Shown one piece after another: positions 1-12,200 of a stretch of 64,000 nucleotides of DNA; within the stretch, counting starts at the first letter, position 1, and each line of letters opens with the position of its first letter. Both the position numbers and the translations under genes were made by a program. Source of the DNA: Zantedeschia hybrid cultivar. Lineage: Eukaryota; Streptophyta; Magnoliopsida; Alismatales; Araceae. The stretch spans positions 51,789,196-51,853,195 of the forward strand of contig JARZZO010000013.1 in NCBI GenBank assembly GCA_030544215.1. The letters run 5' to 3'. Under the pieces are notes generated by a model. It did not search any database. It was not told the DNA's origin and was given only the letters and a program-made list of their open reading frames with translations.

Positions 1-235
1 AGTCCAGGAGGATTGGTGACGACACACGCATACGGGTTCGGTTCAACCCGACCCACGTTTACAGTCATCGAAGGGCCCCATCAGCTACTCAGAGTTCGAT
101 CTGACTTGATGAGGACTTTTCAGTTGCTTGAGACACTTTAAGGTCGCATATGCCTCTTTTGAGATTGTATGTGGCCCATTAGAGGGCCATTTTCAGTCTT
201 TTCTATTTATTTTTTTGCATTTTAGTACGATTTTC
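1..235. other. LTR-like host sequence, left part, split by hAT-A copy 1
   Basis: Sequence before the hAT insertion. It ends with one copy of the 8-bp duplication CGATTTTC (228-235). Joined to 4378 onward it gives an uninterrupted stretch. It has the look of an LTR (CT-rich, downstream TATATATA, then a poly-A-like AATGAAAG), but no coding region confirms this. Confidence 0.35.
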
Positions 236-411
236 CAAGGTTCAAAAACTCCGCTCGGATCGGTACAGATCGGCCGAGTCGGTCCGATTTTGGGCCGTCC
301 GTGCCGATCCCGAGTAACCTGACCGAGTCTAGGACTCAGATCGGACGATCCGAGCCGGATCGGGCGATCCGAGACCGGATCGGGCCGGGTCGGCTCGGAT
401 CGGCCCGACCC

Positions 412-531
412 AGCCCCCAACGACTAGTTTGACTAGCCGTTGGGGGTCAAACTAGCCGTTGCTGGCTGTTCCCAAACGGCCAGCAACGGCTAGTTTGGGC
501 CTTAGGGGTCTATTTAAACCCCCCCAAGGCC
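412..531 (+). promoter_or_regulatory. hAT-A copy 1 promoter region with palindromic TATA core
   Basis: CCCCCAACGACTAGT pairs (one mismatch) with ACTAGCCGTTGGGGG around 415-447. Further on, GGCCTTAGGGGT (498-509) and ACCCCCCCAAGGCC (518-531) form an inverted repeat whose loop CTATTTAA holds the likely TATA box. A CT-rich leader and the transposase ATG at 687 follow. Confidence 0.6.
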
Positions 532-686
532 CTCCTAAGGCTCTACAAATTTCTTTTGAGCCTCCTAACATTCTTGCTCTCTCTCCCACTCTCTCGATCA
601 TAGAATTCTCTCTCCGTCTCTCCCACGAGGTCACTATTAGTCTACTACAAGCTCCGTGATCTCTCATCTTCTTGTGCTGTGAAGGA

Positions 687-3600
687 ATGGCATCTCAAAG
701 TGTTGCTGAGCGGTCATCCGGGAATCCTCCTAGCGCTGATCTTGCTTGGGGTCATTGCACACCGGTGAACATGGGCCAACGAAAGGTACAATGCAAATAT
801 TGCAACCGGGTCGTCTCTGGCAGGGTCTACCGATTCAAACAACATCTTGCTGGAATAAAAAGTGAAGTTGCAGCATGTACTCGAGTTCCTTCTAAGGTTA
901 TGATCCAATTTCGAACTTATATGAAGGAGAAGGAATCAAGCAAAACAAGTACTGCCAGAAGAAAATAGGAAATTCGAGATGAATTGTCTGAACCAGCGCG
1001 AAGGTCTGATACTAAAGTCCGACTTGGTGGAAGTAATCAACCTATAAATGTTAATGATTGGGATACAAGTAAGTTTCTTATTTAACTTATTTTCATGTTC
1101 TTCATTTAACATTTTCAGACAAATAGTTATAGTAGATTAAATTTTTTTCTTTTAGAATTGCGACGTGCAATGGAAGCAAGCCGGCGGTCCTTTACAGATG
1201 AGGACTTATTTCGGCAAACTGGAAGATATGGAGGACAAGGAAGTGGCTCCACACCTTCTGCACAAGGGAGCACTAGCGCCGGCATGAGCACTAATGTATG
1301 CGAGGAGCTGCCTCAGGAGTTCACTAGAGCTAGAGATCCTAAAGTAGGTCCAATAGATCCCTTCCTCCCCAAGAAGAGGGATAAACAACCTTCTATTAGT
1401 ACTACATTCAAGAACTTAAAACTTTACAAGGAGAAGATAGGGAGAGCTACATCTAGGTGGTTTTTCTATAACAGTATATCTGCTAATACTGTCAAGGGGC
1501 CATATTATGAGTCCATGATCGAGACCATATAAGAAGTTGGCAAAGGGGTTGAGGGACCTTCCCCATATGAGATATACAACAAGTACTTGGATATGGAAGT
1601 TGATGACATCCGAACATACATTACATCATTTGAAAGGATCTGGGATGAGTATGGATGTACTTTAATGTACGATGGATGGACAGGTACATAAATCTTATCT
1701 TCATTTTCTTATCTTATCTTTATTTTTTCTTAAATCAAAATGGGTCTCTTTCCGATTTCTTATCACGTTTTGAACTTTACAGGGATAACAAGAAGAAGTA
1801 TGATCAACTTCTTAATTTACTGCAAAGCCGGAACTATATTTTGGAAGTCTATTGATGCATCTGGAAAAATAAAGAATGCCCAATACCTATATGAATTAAT
1901 GGATCAAATAGTGGAAGAAGTGGGCGAAAAAAGAATTATCCAAGTGGTTACGGACAATGCAGCGGCGTTCAAGTTAGCTGGACAAATGTTGATACAGAAA
2001 AGAGAACATCTATACTGGGTTCCCTGTTCTGCTCATTGTATTGACTTGATGTTAGAAGACATTTGCTCTAATCCGATGGTAGATGGAGTGGTCAAGAGTG
2101 GTCGATTTATCACTACATTCATCTACAACCACAACAACATTCTGGATATCATGCGCACACATACTCATGGAAGAAAGTTGCTTCGTCCGGGAGCCACCAG
2201 GTTTGCATCTCAATATATCTCTCTAGATAGTTTAAGTCAACAAAAGAACAACTTGATTAGAATGGTGGCATCGGAAGATTGGAAGAATCACATATTGCGG
2301 CATGTACCAACTAAGGTCAGAGAGAAAGATAAGAAAGTGACTGATCTAATTCAGTCTAGATCATTCTGGAGGGGGGTGCAAGCGGTGTTAAATATTGTAG
2401 AACCGCTTGTCTGTGTCTTGCGATCTTGTGATGGAGAAAGAAGATCGGATATGGGATATTTATATGAAGCTATGGACAGAACTAAGGAGCTCATTCAACT
2501 TAACAATCTAACAACCTATGTGAAGTGGTGGGACATAATAGACAGACGTTGAGAACACACTTTACATCACGATCTTCATGCAGCTGGTAAGCTACTAACT
2601 TTCTATATGTATTATTTGTATACACATTTCTCTTAAGTAATAACTAACTTCGACTTATTTACTTAGGTTATTTTTTCAACCCTCAGTATATGTTTAGAAC
2701 TGATGGGAAGAAAGATAATTATGATAGTTGCTCGGAAGTGTTGATGGGGGCTAAGTCTGTTATTAAGCGCATGCTTGCAGATAAGGACAGAGCAATAATG
2801 GCATGAAAGCAAATGTATGATTACAGAATGATGTTATACCACTTTGGGTCAAGTACTGCTCAAAGACCTGCCAAAATTTTGAGTCCAGGTTTGAAAATTA
2901 TTAACCAAATGTTCTACTTAATTTTTAATTATAGCTTACACATTGTTGACATGGCCAATTTTCTATTTACAGCTGACTGGTGGCTAGATCATGGAAAAGC
3001 ATATGGGTATGAAGATCTAGCCTATGTCACAATTCGGATCTTAAGTCAAACAACCACTTCATCAGGTTGTGAGAGAAACTGGAGCACATTTAGCTTGATT
3101 CACACCAAGCAAAGGAATAGATTGGAGTCAAGCGGTCTAGAGAAGCTAGTATTCTGTCATTATAACATGAGGTTGAAGCTAAAAAATCTGGAGCTCATAA
3201 GGAACCTTCAAAGGCAGGAGAAAAAGAGAATTTCCGGACAAGCCACAGAGACGACACATGTAGAAGAACCCATAGACTTGGATGAGCTGTTCGAAGAGCA
3301 ACATCCACTAAATACATGGGTTGATGCAAGCACCTCAAATGAGCCTGAATTCAACCCAAATGATCGGGAATGGGCGGAAGGTGAGTTAGATAATGTTCCA
3401 CTACTTACTGATTTTCAACTTCCTCCTCCAAAACGTCGGAAGAAGAGCAAAAAACAAGCACCAAACAAAAAGAAGAGTGATACTTGAATTCAGATTGCTG
3501 ATCTGGAGACTATCGAGGAAGAGGATGAAACGCCAGAACCAAATGATGAGGTCCTATATCAAACCTCAAATGACTCGACATCAAAGACGAGTTCCGACAG

Positions 3601-4093
3601 TTCTGAGGATGGCGGAGATGCTACCAGTGCCCCAGCCCCACCTCCACCAATTAAATTCACTGGAGAAGAAGAATACACATATGCTACCCAAGATGAACAT
3701 CATGGTAGCAGAGCAGGACGTGAAGAATCTTCCATTCAAATATTCAGCAGATCAAAGAGGAAGGCCAAAGGTAAAACTCCTCAGTGTGCAGAGGCCAAAG
3801 AAGAACTTAGGAGGGAGAGAGAATATCAGGAGCAACTATCAGATGCATCATCATATTCTCCATACGAAGGGTATAGTCAGCCTACTGGATATGTAGTTTA
3901 CCCTCCTCAACATTCTGATACATCCGACTATTCAGGAGGTTGTCTAGAATATCCACAATTGTCAGTCATTTATACCAATACGGATAACTATAGCCGGTAT
4001 GTGATGCAATATGAACAATACTACCAGAGCTATATGTCATGGACTGAGTATGTAAGCCATATGTTCATTCGGCATAATGTACGTTTGAAATAA
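687..4093 (+). pseudogene. hAT-A transposase, copy 1 (broken)
   Basis: Same five-exon plan as copy 2. BED zinc finger: VQCKYCNRVVSG then FKQHLAG. First intron starts at 1069 (GTAAGT). The DUF659-like core contains VVTDNAAAFKLAGQ and WVPCSAHCIDLMLED. The C-terminal hAT dimerisation motif [10 protein letters not shown] is near 3064-3093. Lesions relative to copy 2: stops at 966 (TAG), 1530 (TAA), 2550 (TGA), 2803 (TGA) and 3485 (TGA). The reading frame ends at TAA 4091. This copy cannot make a full transposase but could still be moved in trans. Confidence 0.88.
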
Positions 4094-4377
4094 ATGTAAG
4101 TTCATTATCATATATGTAAGTTTATTCAAGATTTTTTTGTCCAACAACATCTTATGTACTTCAAATCAATGTATTTCAACACAATTATGCATTAGACTTG
4201 TGTTTTATATTTTTTTCACATTTTTTCATATTTTTTCCCATTTTTTACTGCTATCCGAACCAGCCGAGCCTGACTCAGCCACGATCGGGCTGACTCGGAT
4301 CGGAATCGGCCGATCCGATCAGTTTTGGATTGGCCGATCCGGGACCCGATCCCGGGTTTCTTAGCCTTGCGATTTTC

Positions 4378-4600
4378 TTGTATTTTCTTAGCCTAGGGTT
4401 GTTTTAGTCAATTTGTTATTAGGACTTCATAAGGGTTTTAGGGTTTCTCTATATATATTCTTGTATCCCCTGTGGGAGAATCATTGATGATTGATTAATG
4501 AAAGAAAAAAAACCGTTCGAGTGTTAGCCGCCATGTGTGCGTCTACGTTCTCCTAGGCTCCTGTGAAGGGAGGGCGTGAAATCCTACCGCTCTCTACCTT
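4378..4600. other. LTR-like host sequence, right part
   Basis: Continues the sequence of 1-235 after the hAT target duplication. It contains TATATATATTCTTG near 4452 and an A-rich stretch near 4503, followed by CTCTCTACC and a TGGCATG that only weakly resembles the tRNA-Met primer site TGGTATCAGA. Promoter-like and end-like signals fit an LTR, but no partner LTR was seen. Confidence 0.3.
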
Positions 4601-5789
4601 GGCATGTGCGTCGTCCCCTACCTCTCCTTCCTCTCTTTCTTCCTCTCTCACTCTCTCCTTCTCATCTTCTTCCTCGGTCAATTTCTCACTCACCTGCATT
4701 GTTGCCCGTGCCACCGCAGTGTTCGCTCAGGACGACCTCGTCATTTGCACCACTCTCGCCCGTGCGCAAGCCCACTCGCCCCTAAGCCACCACACGGCGA
4801 TCCGCCGGCGTTTGTGCGAACGGGCCTCGTCGCCCATACCCACACGCATGACCTACAACCGCCACCATCGCCATGCTGTAAACGAACCACGTCCACGCAA
4901 GTTCGCTTCGATGCCCGTGCCGAGTAGGTGGTTCCCGCTTGACGCCACTGGCAGCCTTGCAGTGTTCGCCCCCCCCCCCCCCCCCCCCCCCCCCAACTTC
5001 GTCGATTGAGCTGGTGCACCACACCCAATCACGCCATGCTACCCCTCTAAGGGTGTTCCCACTCACTCGCCTCGATGTCCCCGCCAGGGCCTGCTCGCCA
5101 CCGCCAGCACGTACCCCACGATATGTGCCGCTTCAGTGCATTGTGGCCCAATATACCGGCCCATCCAGAGCCTACGTTCTCAGCGTCCGTCTTTCTGTGG
5201 ATTTTTGGCCCATCACGACTGAGTGCAGACTTGCTTCCTCGGCCAGCGTTCCCCGTTCTTTAGCGGGCAGGTAAATTTGATAGTCTTCCCTTAATGCCGA
5301 CTCTTTTAGTGTATCATGTCTAATATGCCTCGTTCTTGTGAGAACTAGGTTCCTAACCCGATATATTTTAGTTTCATTGCTGGTTGTGAGTATTTAAGGA
5401 ACCGTTCCCGGGTACCAGATTATGACCTTGACCTAGGAATGCTGCCCTAGACAGCGGGTAGTCCTCACTACCATCAATCCGTTCATTTCCTCACTGTGAG
5501 GGTCGGCTTCCTACTTTGCTTCTTGTTATTGTCACTTGGGTACTCTCATGGAAATGGTTTTTGCTTGATGTTATCTGCTATCTTTTGTGGTGTTCCCCGC
5601 TGATCTCAGACTGTAGATCGTGTTCGGATCCATAGTGATAGCTGTCCCGCATCACAAACTTTATAGCATGAGCACATGGGAGTTGGTCAAACCTATTATT
5701 TGTTTAAGCAAATGTTTAGTGGTTGGTGAACACGTTTACTAAGTGGTAAGAACACAGAATTACTAAAACTAATGAGATCAGAGGGTTAA
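4601..5789. other. Unclassified C-rich then mixed sequence with poly-C run
   Basis: No recognisable gene. 4601-5270 is pyrimidine and CG-rich, with open frames on both strands that are driven by composition. A run of 26 C occupies 4969-4994. 5280-5789 shows no coding or repeat signal. It may be internal sequence of the LTR-like element to its left. Confidence 0.4.
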
Positions 5790-6825
5790 CATAGCTTACG
5801 TACAAAAAATAGGTGGAAGGGATCTAAAGCTAAAGAAATTGATCACTATAAACCATGGCATGTAAGCAAAAATAATGATAATAGACATGATGTAGATATT
5901 ATTATAGATAAAAAGTTAAAAGACAGTTGTATAAGTCTGGAGGAAGGAGATGGACATACTAGTTAAACTTGTACTATGTGAAGAAATTTCTAGTGCTTAT
6001 AAACCTCAAGATGGACTAGAAAAGGGTGTTAAAAAAATGGGAAGAATTTTGATAGGGTAATCTAAGATATTTCTAATAGAGAGGTCTTTTGTTGACAAAC
6101 ATCTAAATGGTCATGTAGGGAAGTTTAATAGCGGCTACAAGAGGGTTCATGGTGGCTTTGGCTTTTGTGATAGAAATAGCGCGGGTGATGCCATTCTTGT
6201 TTGCCATGATTTAATAATTGCTAATACTTGTTTTAAAAAGAGAGATTAAGACTCTAATACTGTTTTAAAAAGAGAAATTAACACTTAATAACCTATAGAA
6301 TGGAACACATAAAAGTCTACTAGACTATTTTCTTATTGGGTATGTTGACTAATCATTAAGCAAAGATTGTAAAGTCATCTCTAAGGAAAGTTTAGCCCAT
6401 CAACATAGAATCTTAGTGATGCGTGTTCACATCCAAAAGCGGAAGAAAAAAGATGTGGCGTATAGTTTCCATAAGATTAAAGGTGGAACTTGAAAAGAGA
6501 AAATTAGATGCATTAAAAATCAACTATTAAAAAAGAAGATATACGAAATTTCTAAGGGAAATAAACAGAAGCTGAAGAAATCTTGTGTGAACCTAATGGT
6601 AACAAGTTTTCTAGAAAAAAGGTCTGGTGGTGGAGTAACAACTTTAAAAGAAAAATGATAATATTCTGAAACATGGAAAAAAATGATCGAACCTTAAAGA
6701 ATACAAAATTATAAAAACAAATACTAAGAAAATAGTTAGTGAAGGTAAATTAAAGGCTTTTGAAAAATTGCACCATAACTTGGGAGTGAAAATGCTTACA
6801 CTTGCTAACCTAAGGGGCAAAAAGA

Positions 6826-7015
6826 ATAAGGATTTAGATCATGCTAGATATATTAATAATGAGAATCAAAAATTTGCTAGGGGAAAAATACTAAGGATTT
6901 AAATCATGTTTAGATCATGCCAGATATATTAGTAAGGAGGATCAAAAACTTGCTAGGGGAAAAGATTAAGGATTTAAATCACGTTAGATATATTAATAGT
7001 GAGGATCAAGGGGTT
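6826..7015 (+). repeat. Three diverged tandem copies (about 70-80 bp) inside LINE L-VII
   Basis: The motif AAGGATTTARATCATG followed by AGATATATTARTAATGAG and CTAGGGGAAAA recurs near 6829, 6893 and 6968. It expands a coding stretch of the relic and helps explain its broken frame. Confidence 0.7.
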
Positions 7016-7354
7016 CTAATTAAAGATTATGAGATCAAGGAGAGGTGTATTTTGAAAAATTATTAAATGAGGATCATTTCAGAGGCTTATCCTTTGAGGG
7101 AACCAAGAAGGCAATTAACACTAAAATATTATTACATTCAGTAGATTGGAGCCTCAAAAGCTGAAGATGCTTTAAAGACAAAAGTGGGTGAGGCTCTTGG
7201 ACTGGACGATATATCTCTTGAAGGTTGGAAAAGTGAAGGTGATATAAATATTAAATGGTTGACTAGACTTTTTAATAAGATGATCTTAAAAGAAAGGAGT
7301 ACGTTGAATGATTTGACAAGTACTGTAGTTCCTTTCTTCGAAAAGAAAGGAGAT

Positions 7355-7690
7355 ATGCAAGATGATAATAATTACCGTCATATAGAACTTATGGACCACA
7401 TCATAAAAATTTAAGAGCGTAAATAGAGAAGCTATTGCTAAAGGGACATTTCACATTTGAGTTTCATGTTATTATATGATTACATCAAGGGTCAACATTT
7501 AGTCCTTTCCGGTTATTATATGCAAAATGATAATAATTACCGTCATATAGAACTTATGGGCCACAACATAAAATTTTAAGAGAGTAAATAGAGAAGCTAT
7601 TGCTAAAGAGACATTTCACATTTGAGTTCAATGTTATTATATGATTACATCAAGGGTCAACATTTGTCCTTTCTCCCTTTAATTTAGTTA
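7355..7690 (+). repeat. Tandem duplication, unit about 167 bp, inside LINE L-VII
   Basis: The block starting TGATAATAATTACCGTCATA occurs at about 7363 and 7529. Both copies continue through AGAGAAGCTATTGCTAAAG and ATTACATCAAGGGTCAACAT. The units differ by only a few bases, so the duplication is younger than the decay of the LINE. Confidence 0.85.
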
Positions 7691-8339
7691 TAGGTGAAGT
7701 GACTAGACATCTGCATGATTGTATCCCTTGTTCTAATTGATGAGATTGTTGGGTTTAACTGATAAGTTATAATGATGGAAGGATGTTTTGTAACCTAAGG
7801 TCTTACAATCAGTCGAACTAAGTCAGAACATATGAAATTTATTTTCAGTAATTTGAGGGTTGACTAAAAGGATTTGGTTACAACTGATGGTCAAGTTATT
7901 CCTAGAAATAGTAACTTTTGGTATTTAGGTTTCATCATTCAAGAAAGTGGAAAGATCCGAGAAGATGCCAACCAAGTCAAGGCAGGTTGGTTGAGGTAGA
8001 GACGTGTCTCCCAACACCTCTGTGATCGACATGTCCCCTTAAAGCTCGAAGTTCTATAGAATGGCCGTGAGACAAATGGATCCCCCGCTCACCCTGCCCT
8101 GTGCTTGTATTTCAGACCCAGGCCGTATGTATACTGGCCACTTCCATTCCTGAACAAGAACAGGAATTGGAACCAACACTTGTCAGTTTCAATTCTGAAA
8201 TTGATTTTTTAAGCCATGCTCCATGGGGTGCGCGTGCCATGATGCTGACATTAGAAACAAAAGCAGATAGGCCTCAGAAATCAAAGCTCTCAAGTGCAAA
8301 TCAATAAACATTCAGAGAATATAAAGAAGAACAGCACAC

Positions 8340-8420
8340 CTTATTCCTGAATTGAAGTCCTGTATGTTGATTTAAAAGATCCTCTTGGAACTTTGATGCA
8401 AATATGTCAGTAGCGAAAAC
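8340..8420 (-). CDS. M3 peptidase exon l (last exon in window)
   Basis: 81 bp, 27 codons, phase 0, acceptor TTTAG, donor GTGTGC. It encodes [20 protein letters not shown] then GLQFRNK. The family normally continues with about 35-40 more residues. No such exon was found in 1-8339, so the terminal exon is probably outside the window. Confidence 0.9.
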
Positions 8421-9151
8421 CTAAATAACCACAACAACCTGTCATGTTTTCCATCTTTTAGAATATGAGAATTTGATCGACAAATGTTCACAAGTCAAAC
8501 CTCACTCCAAATATAACTGTAGCAAGTTGCTTCATAACCAATGGCAAAACGAGGAAAGCATGATGCAGGATTTGTTCCTTCTAACAATGGAATTCCCAAC
8601 AACACCTGCAATAGAAGTACACAGCTCACGAAAATAACAACCCTATTATCATATAACATTGTTCACGGTTATATGTGCACAAGCTACCATTGGGTGGAGA
8701 TGCTTGAGCAGCTCCACTGTGTCAATGTTCTCCCCTGAATGTATAATCTGATCAACAAGACCTATGGCAAAGAATCAACAGACTTTAGCATACAGTGTGG
8801 TTAATTTATAGTCAACATATGACATAATGTTTCAGTTACATTAATGACAATCTGATCACTCTTTCACTTCCCTCTAAACTTCATGCAAACTTGAAACAAA
8901 CATGAAGACAGTTCTAAATATACCAATACTTTACAATGATATCTCACTGCCACCATTTGAAAGTGGAAAAGTCGTAACAGGTGGAAACTACACTCATTTC
9001 ACTTTGAGTTTGCCAGAGATGATGGAATGCCAGGATTCAACCCACTGCAGAGAAGTTTCCTCTGAGAACATTGATTTGGCATTTTTGCCACCATTAGAAA
9101 ATGAGAAAAGAGCAGGTGGATATCTGACATCAGATAGAGATTCTTTTTTTC

Positions 9152-9207
<56 letters not shown>

Positions 9208-12200
9208 GGGGGGGTGGAGTTGCGTGCACGCACACAGAGTCTTGTTGATCTCTCCAACATCACTTTGAGGTCTTTCTGATATCTTTTCTTTCCAAGGGTT
9301 AGCAATGGAGGGTGGAAATTGGGACCATGATCAAGAATATATGAGAGAAAGAGAATATGTCAATCTCTCTAAGATTGTCTTGAGGTCTTTCCAGGATCTC
9401 TTCCCCCCAACATATCGACATGGCATTGTTTTTTTTTTTTTTTTGAATACCACTGTATTATAAAAGAACATAAAATTTACAAGTGTAGAACAAAAACTCT
9501 CAACCTCACTCTACAAAACACCAAGGTGGTGAATCACGTATAAGCTTCCAAAAGGGCAAAAATGGAAGAATTTACCACATGATCTCTACACCTAGCTAAC
9601 ATCCATTCCTTCACCCTACTGTAAACAAAAGACAAAATACTGCCCTGAGAAGCAGCCTCCCTTCTAAAAATCCTCTTGTTTCTCTGTGTCCATAAAGCCC
9701 ACAATGTAGCTTGAAGAACCAACCACCACAGAAACCTATCCCCCTTACAAGGTAGGTGACAGGCCCAATGGCTAACCAAGTCTACCACAGAATGCTGAAT
9801 GTCCTTAACCACATGAAACTTCTGAAACAAGGTGGACCAAATCTCAGACAAGGAACACTGCGCACAAAAAGATGATCAATCCCTTCATTCTCCTCCCACA
9901 AAGGCAGCATGTGGGAGGGACATCACACCCAAACCTGATCAATCTATCAACCATTGGAAGCTTCCCATTGGAAATCCTCTAAGCCAAAATCTTACCTTTT
10001 AGGGGGGATTTGGGCTTCCAAATATGAGATAGAAGAGGGATCCGACATCCCCCATCCGCAATAATAGCATAAACTGATCTGACAGAGAAAACTCCTTGAG
10101 GGTTCCACATCCAATGCAGAGTATCAGGCTGAGAGGCATCCAACGAGTACCCCTGAAGCAACCCCATAAGGGCCACCAGCTCCAAGAACTGTTCTTCCCT
10201 CAGTTTTCTTCTAAACTGTGGAGTCCATACCCCCATATCCATCATCTGCTCCACAAAAACCCCAAGATCAGAAGCAATGGCAAACAATCTGGGAAAAGCC
10301 TGACAAAGAGGCACAAAGCCAGCCCATCTGTCAAACCAAAAGGAACATGACTTGCCATCACCTACTTGCACTTGGGTAGCAGCCACCATACCATCTGTCG
10401 TCTCTAAAATACGTTTCCACACATGAGAGACATGTCCATCCACATGTTGCCAGAAACCCCACAATCTGCTCCCTGAATAGCACTTTCCTTTGATAACATC
10501 CGACCACATACCAGAGTCAGGTCGGGGTTGTATGTCTCAGAACTCGGTTGAACTGAGTCCTGTGGAGCTGAACAGTCAAGGGAAGGTAGGCACTAGCAGG
10601 GTTTATTTTCCTTGTGGTGTTCCGAGACCTCATAAAGGCAAAGGGCTTCTTGGGGCGCTCCCAAACCCCTCGAAGGGCAGGAACGATCAGTCTTCGGTAT
10701 CCGGGATGGGTGATTATTCCATTAAAAGGATGTGGGAGGTTCTGCATGATGGTCCCGAGACGAGTTTTGAGCGGGGCTCGCAAGATGGTCAGGGGATGTG
10801 GTTATCGGGCGAGGGAGATGAACAGTGCGGGTTTTCGGTTAATGAGGATCTGGTTCATAGCGGGGACCCGATGCGCTAGGATCCTGGCGTATCGGATCTT
10901 AACTTTCCAGTGAACCGTGATTTCTCGGAACTGTTTAAACTGGTTGCAGGTAGGGGAACTGGTTCGAGCAGAGTTCGTAATACAGAGTGCCGGTGGGGCT
11001 CAAGCAGCACCCAGTGGAGGAAGGTCTCTTATCAACTCTAAGTATGGGAGCTGGCAGAAGGGTAAAGGGTCTATATGGACTGTGGAAGGTACCTTGGAGA
11101 GGTACGGCGAGCAGAGGTCCTCTCGTAACAGGATTATAGAGGACGAACTTAACTGTGACAGCAGGGAAGAGTTATTGCAGTCTGTTCATCCCTTCAACAA
11201 TATGGACATTCCTCAATTGTTTTTACCGGAACTATGTTTATACAAGTCTACAGAAGAGGAGTCCTTACTTACCGATAATCTGTGTGCCCAGATGATCCCT
11301 TATGAAGGAAGTGACGTACCGTTGGCTGTGAAACAAAGGTCTGACGAGGAGGTTTGGTCTAAGGAAATCATATTATTTGGCCAGCGAATAGGAGTTTCCT
11401 TCTTAGGCAGGGAGGAGATGGTCTTGAGTTTTCTGAAGAAACTCAAAAGGAATGATGCATTGTAACAATCTGCCAAAAGAAAGGGAAGGGGAGGAGGCAT
11501 TAAAATAGGAAAGAGAGAGACAGAATTTGTGAAAAATAACACTCTTGTTGACAGTCTCAGAGGCAAGAGGATCAAGGAGGTGGGTTTACACATTGTTCCT
11601 TCATGAATCTAATTTCATGGAATATCAGGGGGCTTAATGGGGACTATAAAGCCAGAGCGGTAAAAGATCTGGTTTTATCTCTTCACCTTGATTGTTTCTG
11701 TCTGCAAGAAACTAAAATGAGTAGCCTTGACAGTTTTTCTTTACCAAGATTGGGTAGGCATTTACTAGATAAGGCTGCAATTCTTCCGGCTAAGGGACTC
11801 AAAGGAGGACAGTTGATATTGTGGAATGGGAATAAGTTTGATGGGTCTATCTATGATGTGGGCAGATTTAGTATTTCGGTATCTTTCAATTGGAAGAGTA
11901 GAAGGTCTAATTGCAATAGATGGGTTATCACATCAATGTACGGCCCTCATACTGACCAACAGAGGGAAGAATTCTTTGAAGAACTATACAGGCTACATTC
12001 TCTTTTTTCTGAGGCATGGTGCATTGTGGGGGATTTTAACTGTGTTAGATTCCCTTGGGAAAGGACTGGTGTGCAGAACCGGAGTAAGGTGATGCTTAGC
12101 TTTAATCAATGGATTAGGGAGGTCAAACTCATGGATTTGGATATCCCCAATAGAAAATTTACATGGTCCAATCTTCAGCAGGTTAGTAAGCAGTCAAGGA

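Larger units (their letters stand above)
236..4369 (+). mobile_element. hAT transposon family A, copy 1 (decayed, 4134 bp)
   Basis: Flanked by a perfect 8-bp target duplication CGATTTTC (228-235 and 4370-4377), as hAT elements make. The 5' end is CAAGGTTCAAAAACTCCG and the inverted 3' end CAAGGCTAAGAAACCCGGG, imperfect terminal inverted repeats. Both ends hold GC-rich clustered repeats built on CGGATCGG and GGCCGATCC (about 236-412 and 4255-4369), the likely transposase-binding subterminal region. About 95 percent alike by eye to copy 2 at 54418-58516, but with many more lesions, so this copy is older or has decayed faster. It sits in an LTR-like sequence. Confidence 0.93.
5790..8090 (+). pseudogene. 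LINE L-VII relic (endonuclease and reverse transcriptase), heavily decayed
   Basis: Fragments in shifting frames match a plant non-LTR element different from L-I to L-VI. Endonuclease remains: WKGSKAKEIDHYKPW near 5813, then VHGGFGFCDRN near 6150. Reverse transcriptase remains: GEALGLDDISLEGWKSEGDI (7184 on), WLTRLFNKM, FFEKKGDMQDDNNYRHIEL, then a C-terminal part reading VTTDGQVIPRNSNFWYLGFI near 7877 and IREDANQVKAGWLR near 7950. Many stops and internal tandem duplications make it non-functional. It lies in the intron after the last protease exon seen. Confidence 0.75.

Noticed and set aside
4563..5274. Overlapping open frames on both strands with Pro- or Gly-rich runs
   Set aside because: They follow from the 26-base poly-C run and CG-rich composition; no domain, no splice pattern and no family match.
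1..8339. Final exon of the M3 peptidase
   Set aside because: Scanned on the minus strand for the expected VLAPGG..DP..IL..FLGREPS-like segment; nothing convincing, so no exon is reported.
8994..9305. Minus-strand frame with poly-Pro and poly-Lys
   Set aside because: Produced by the poly-G and T/C tract inside an intron; not a gene.
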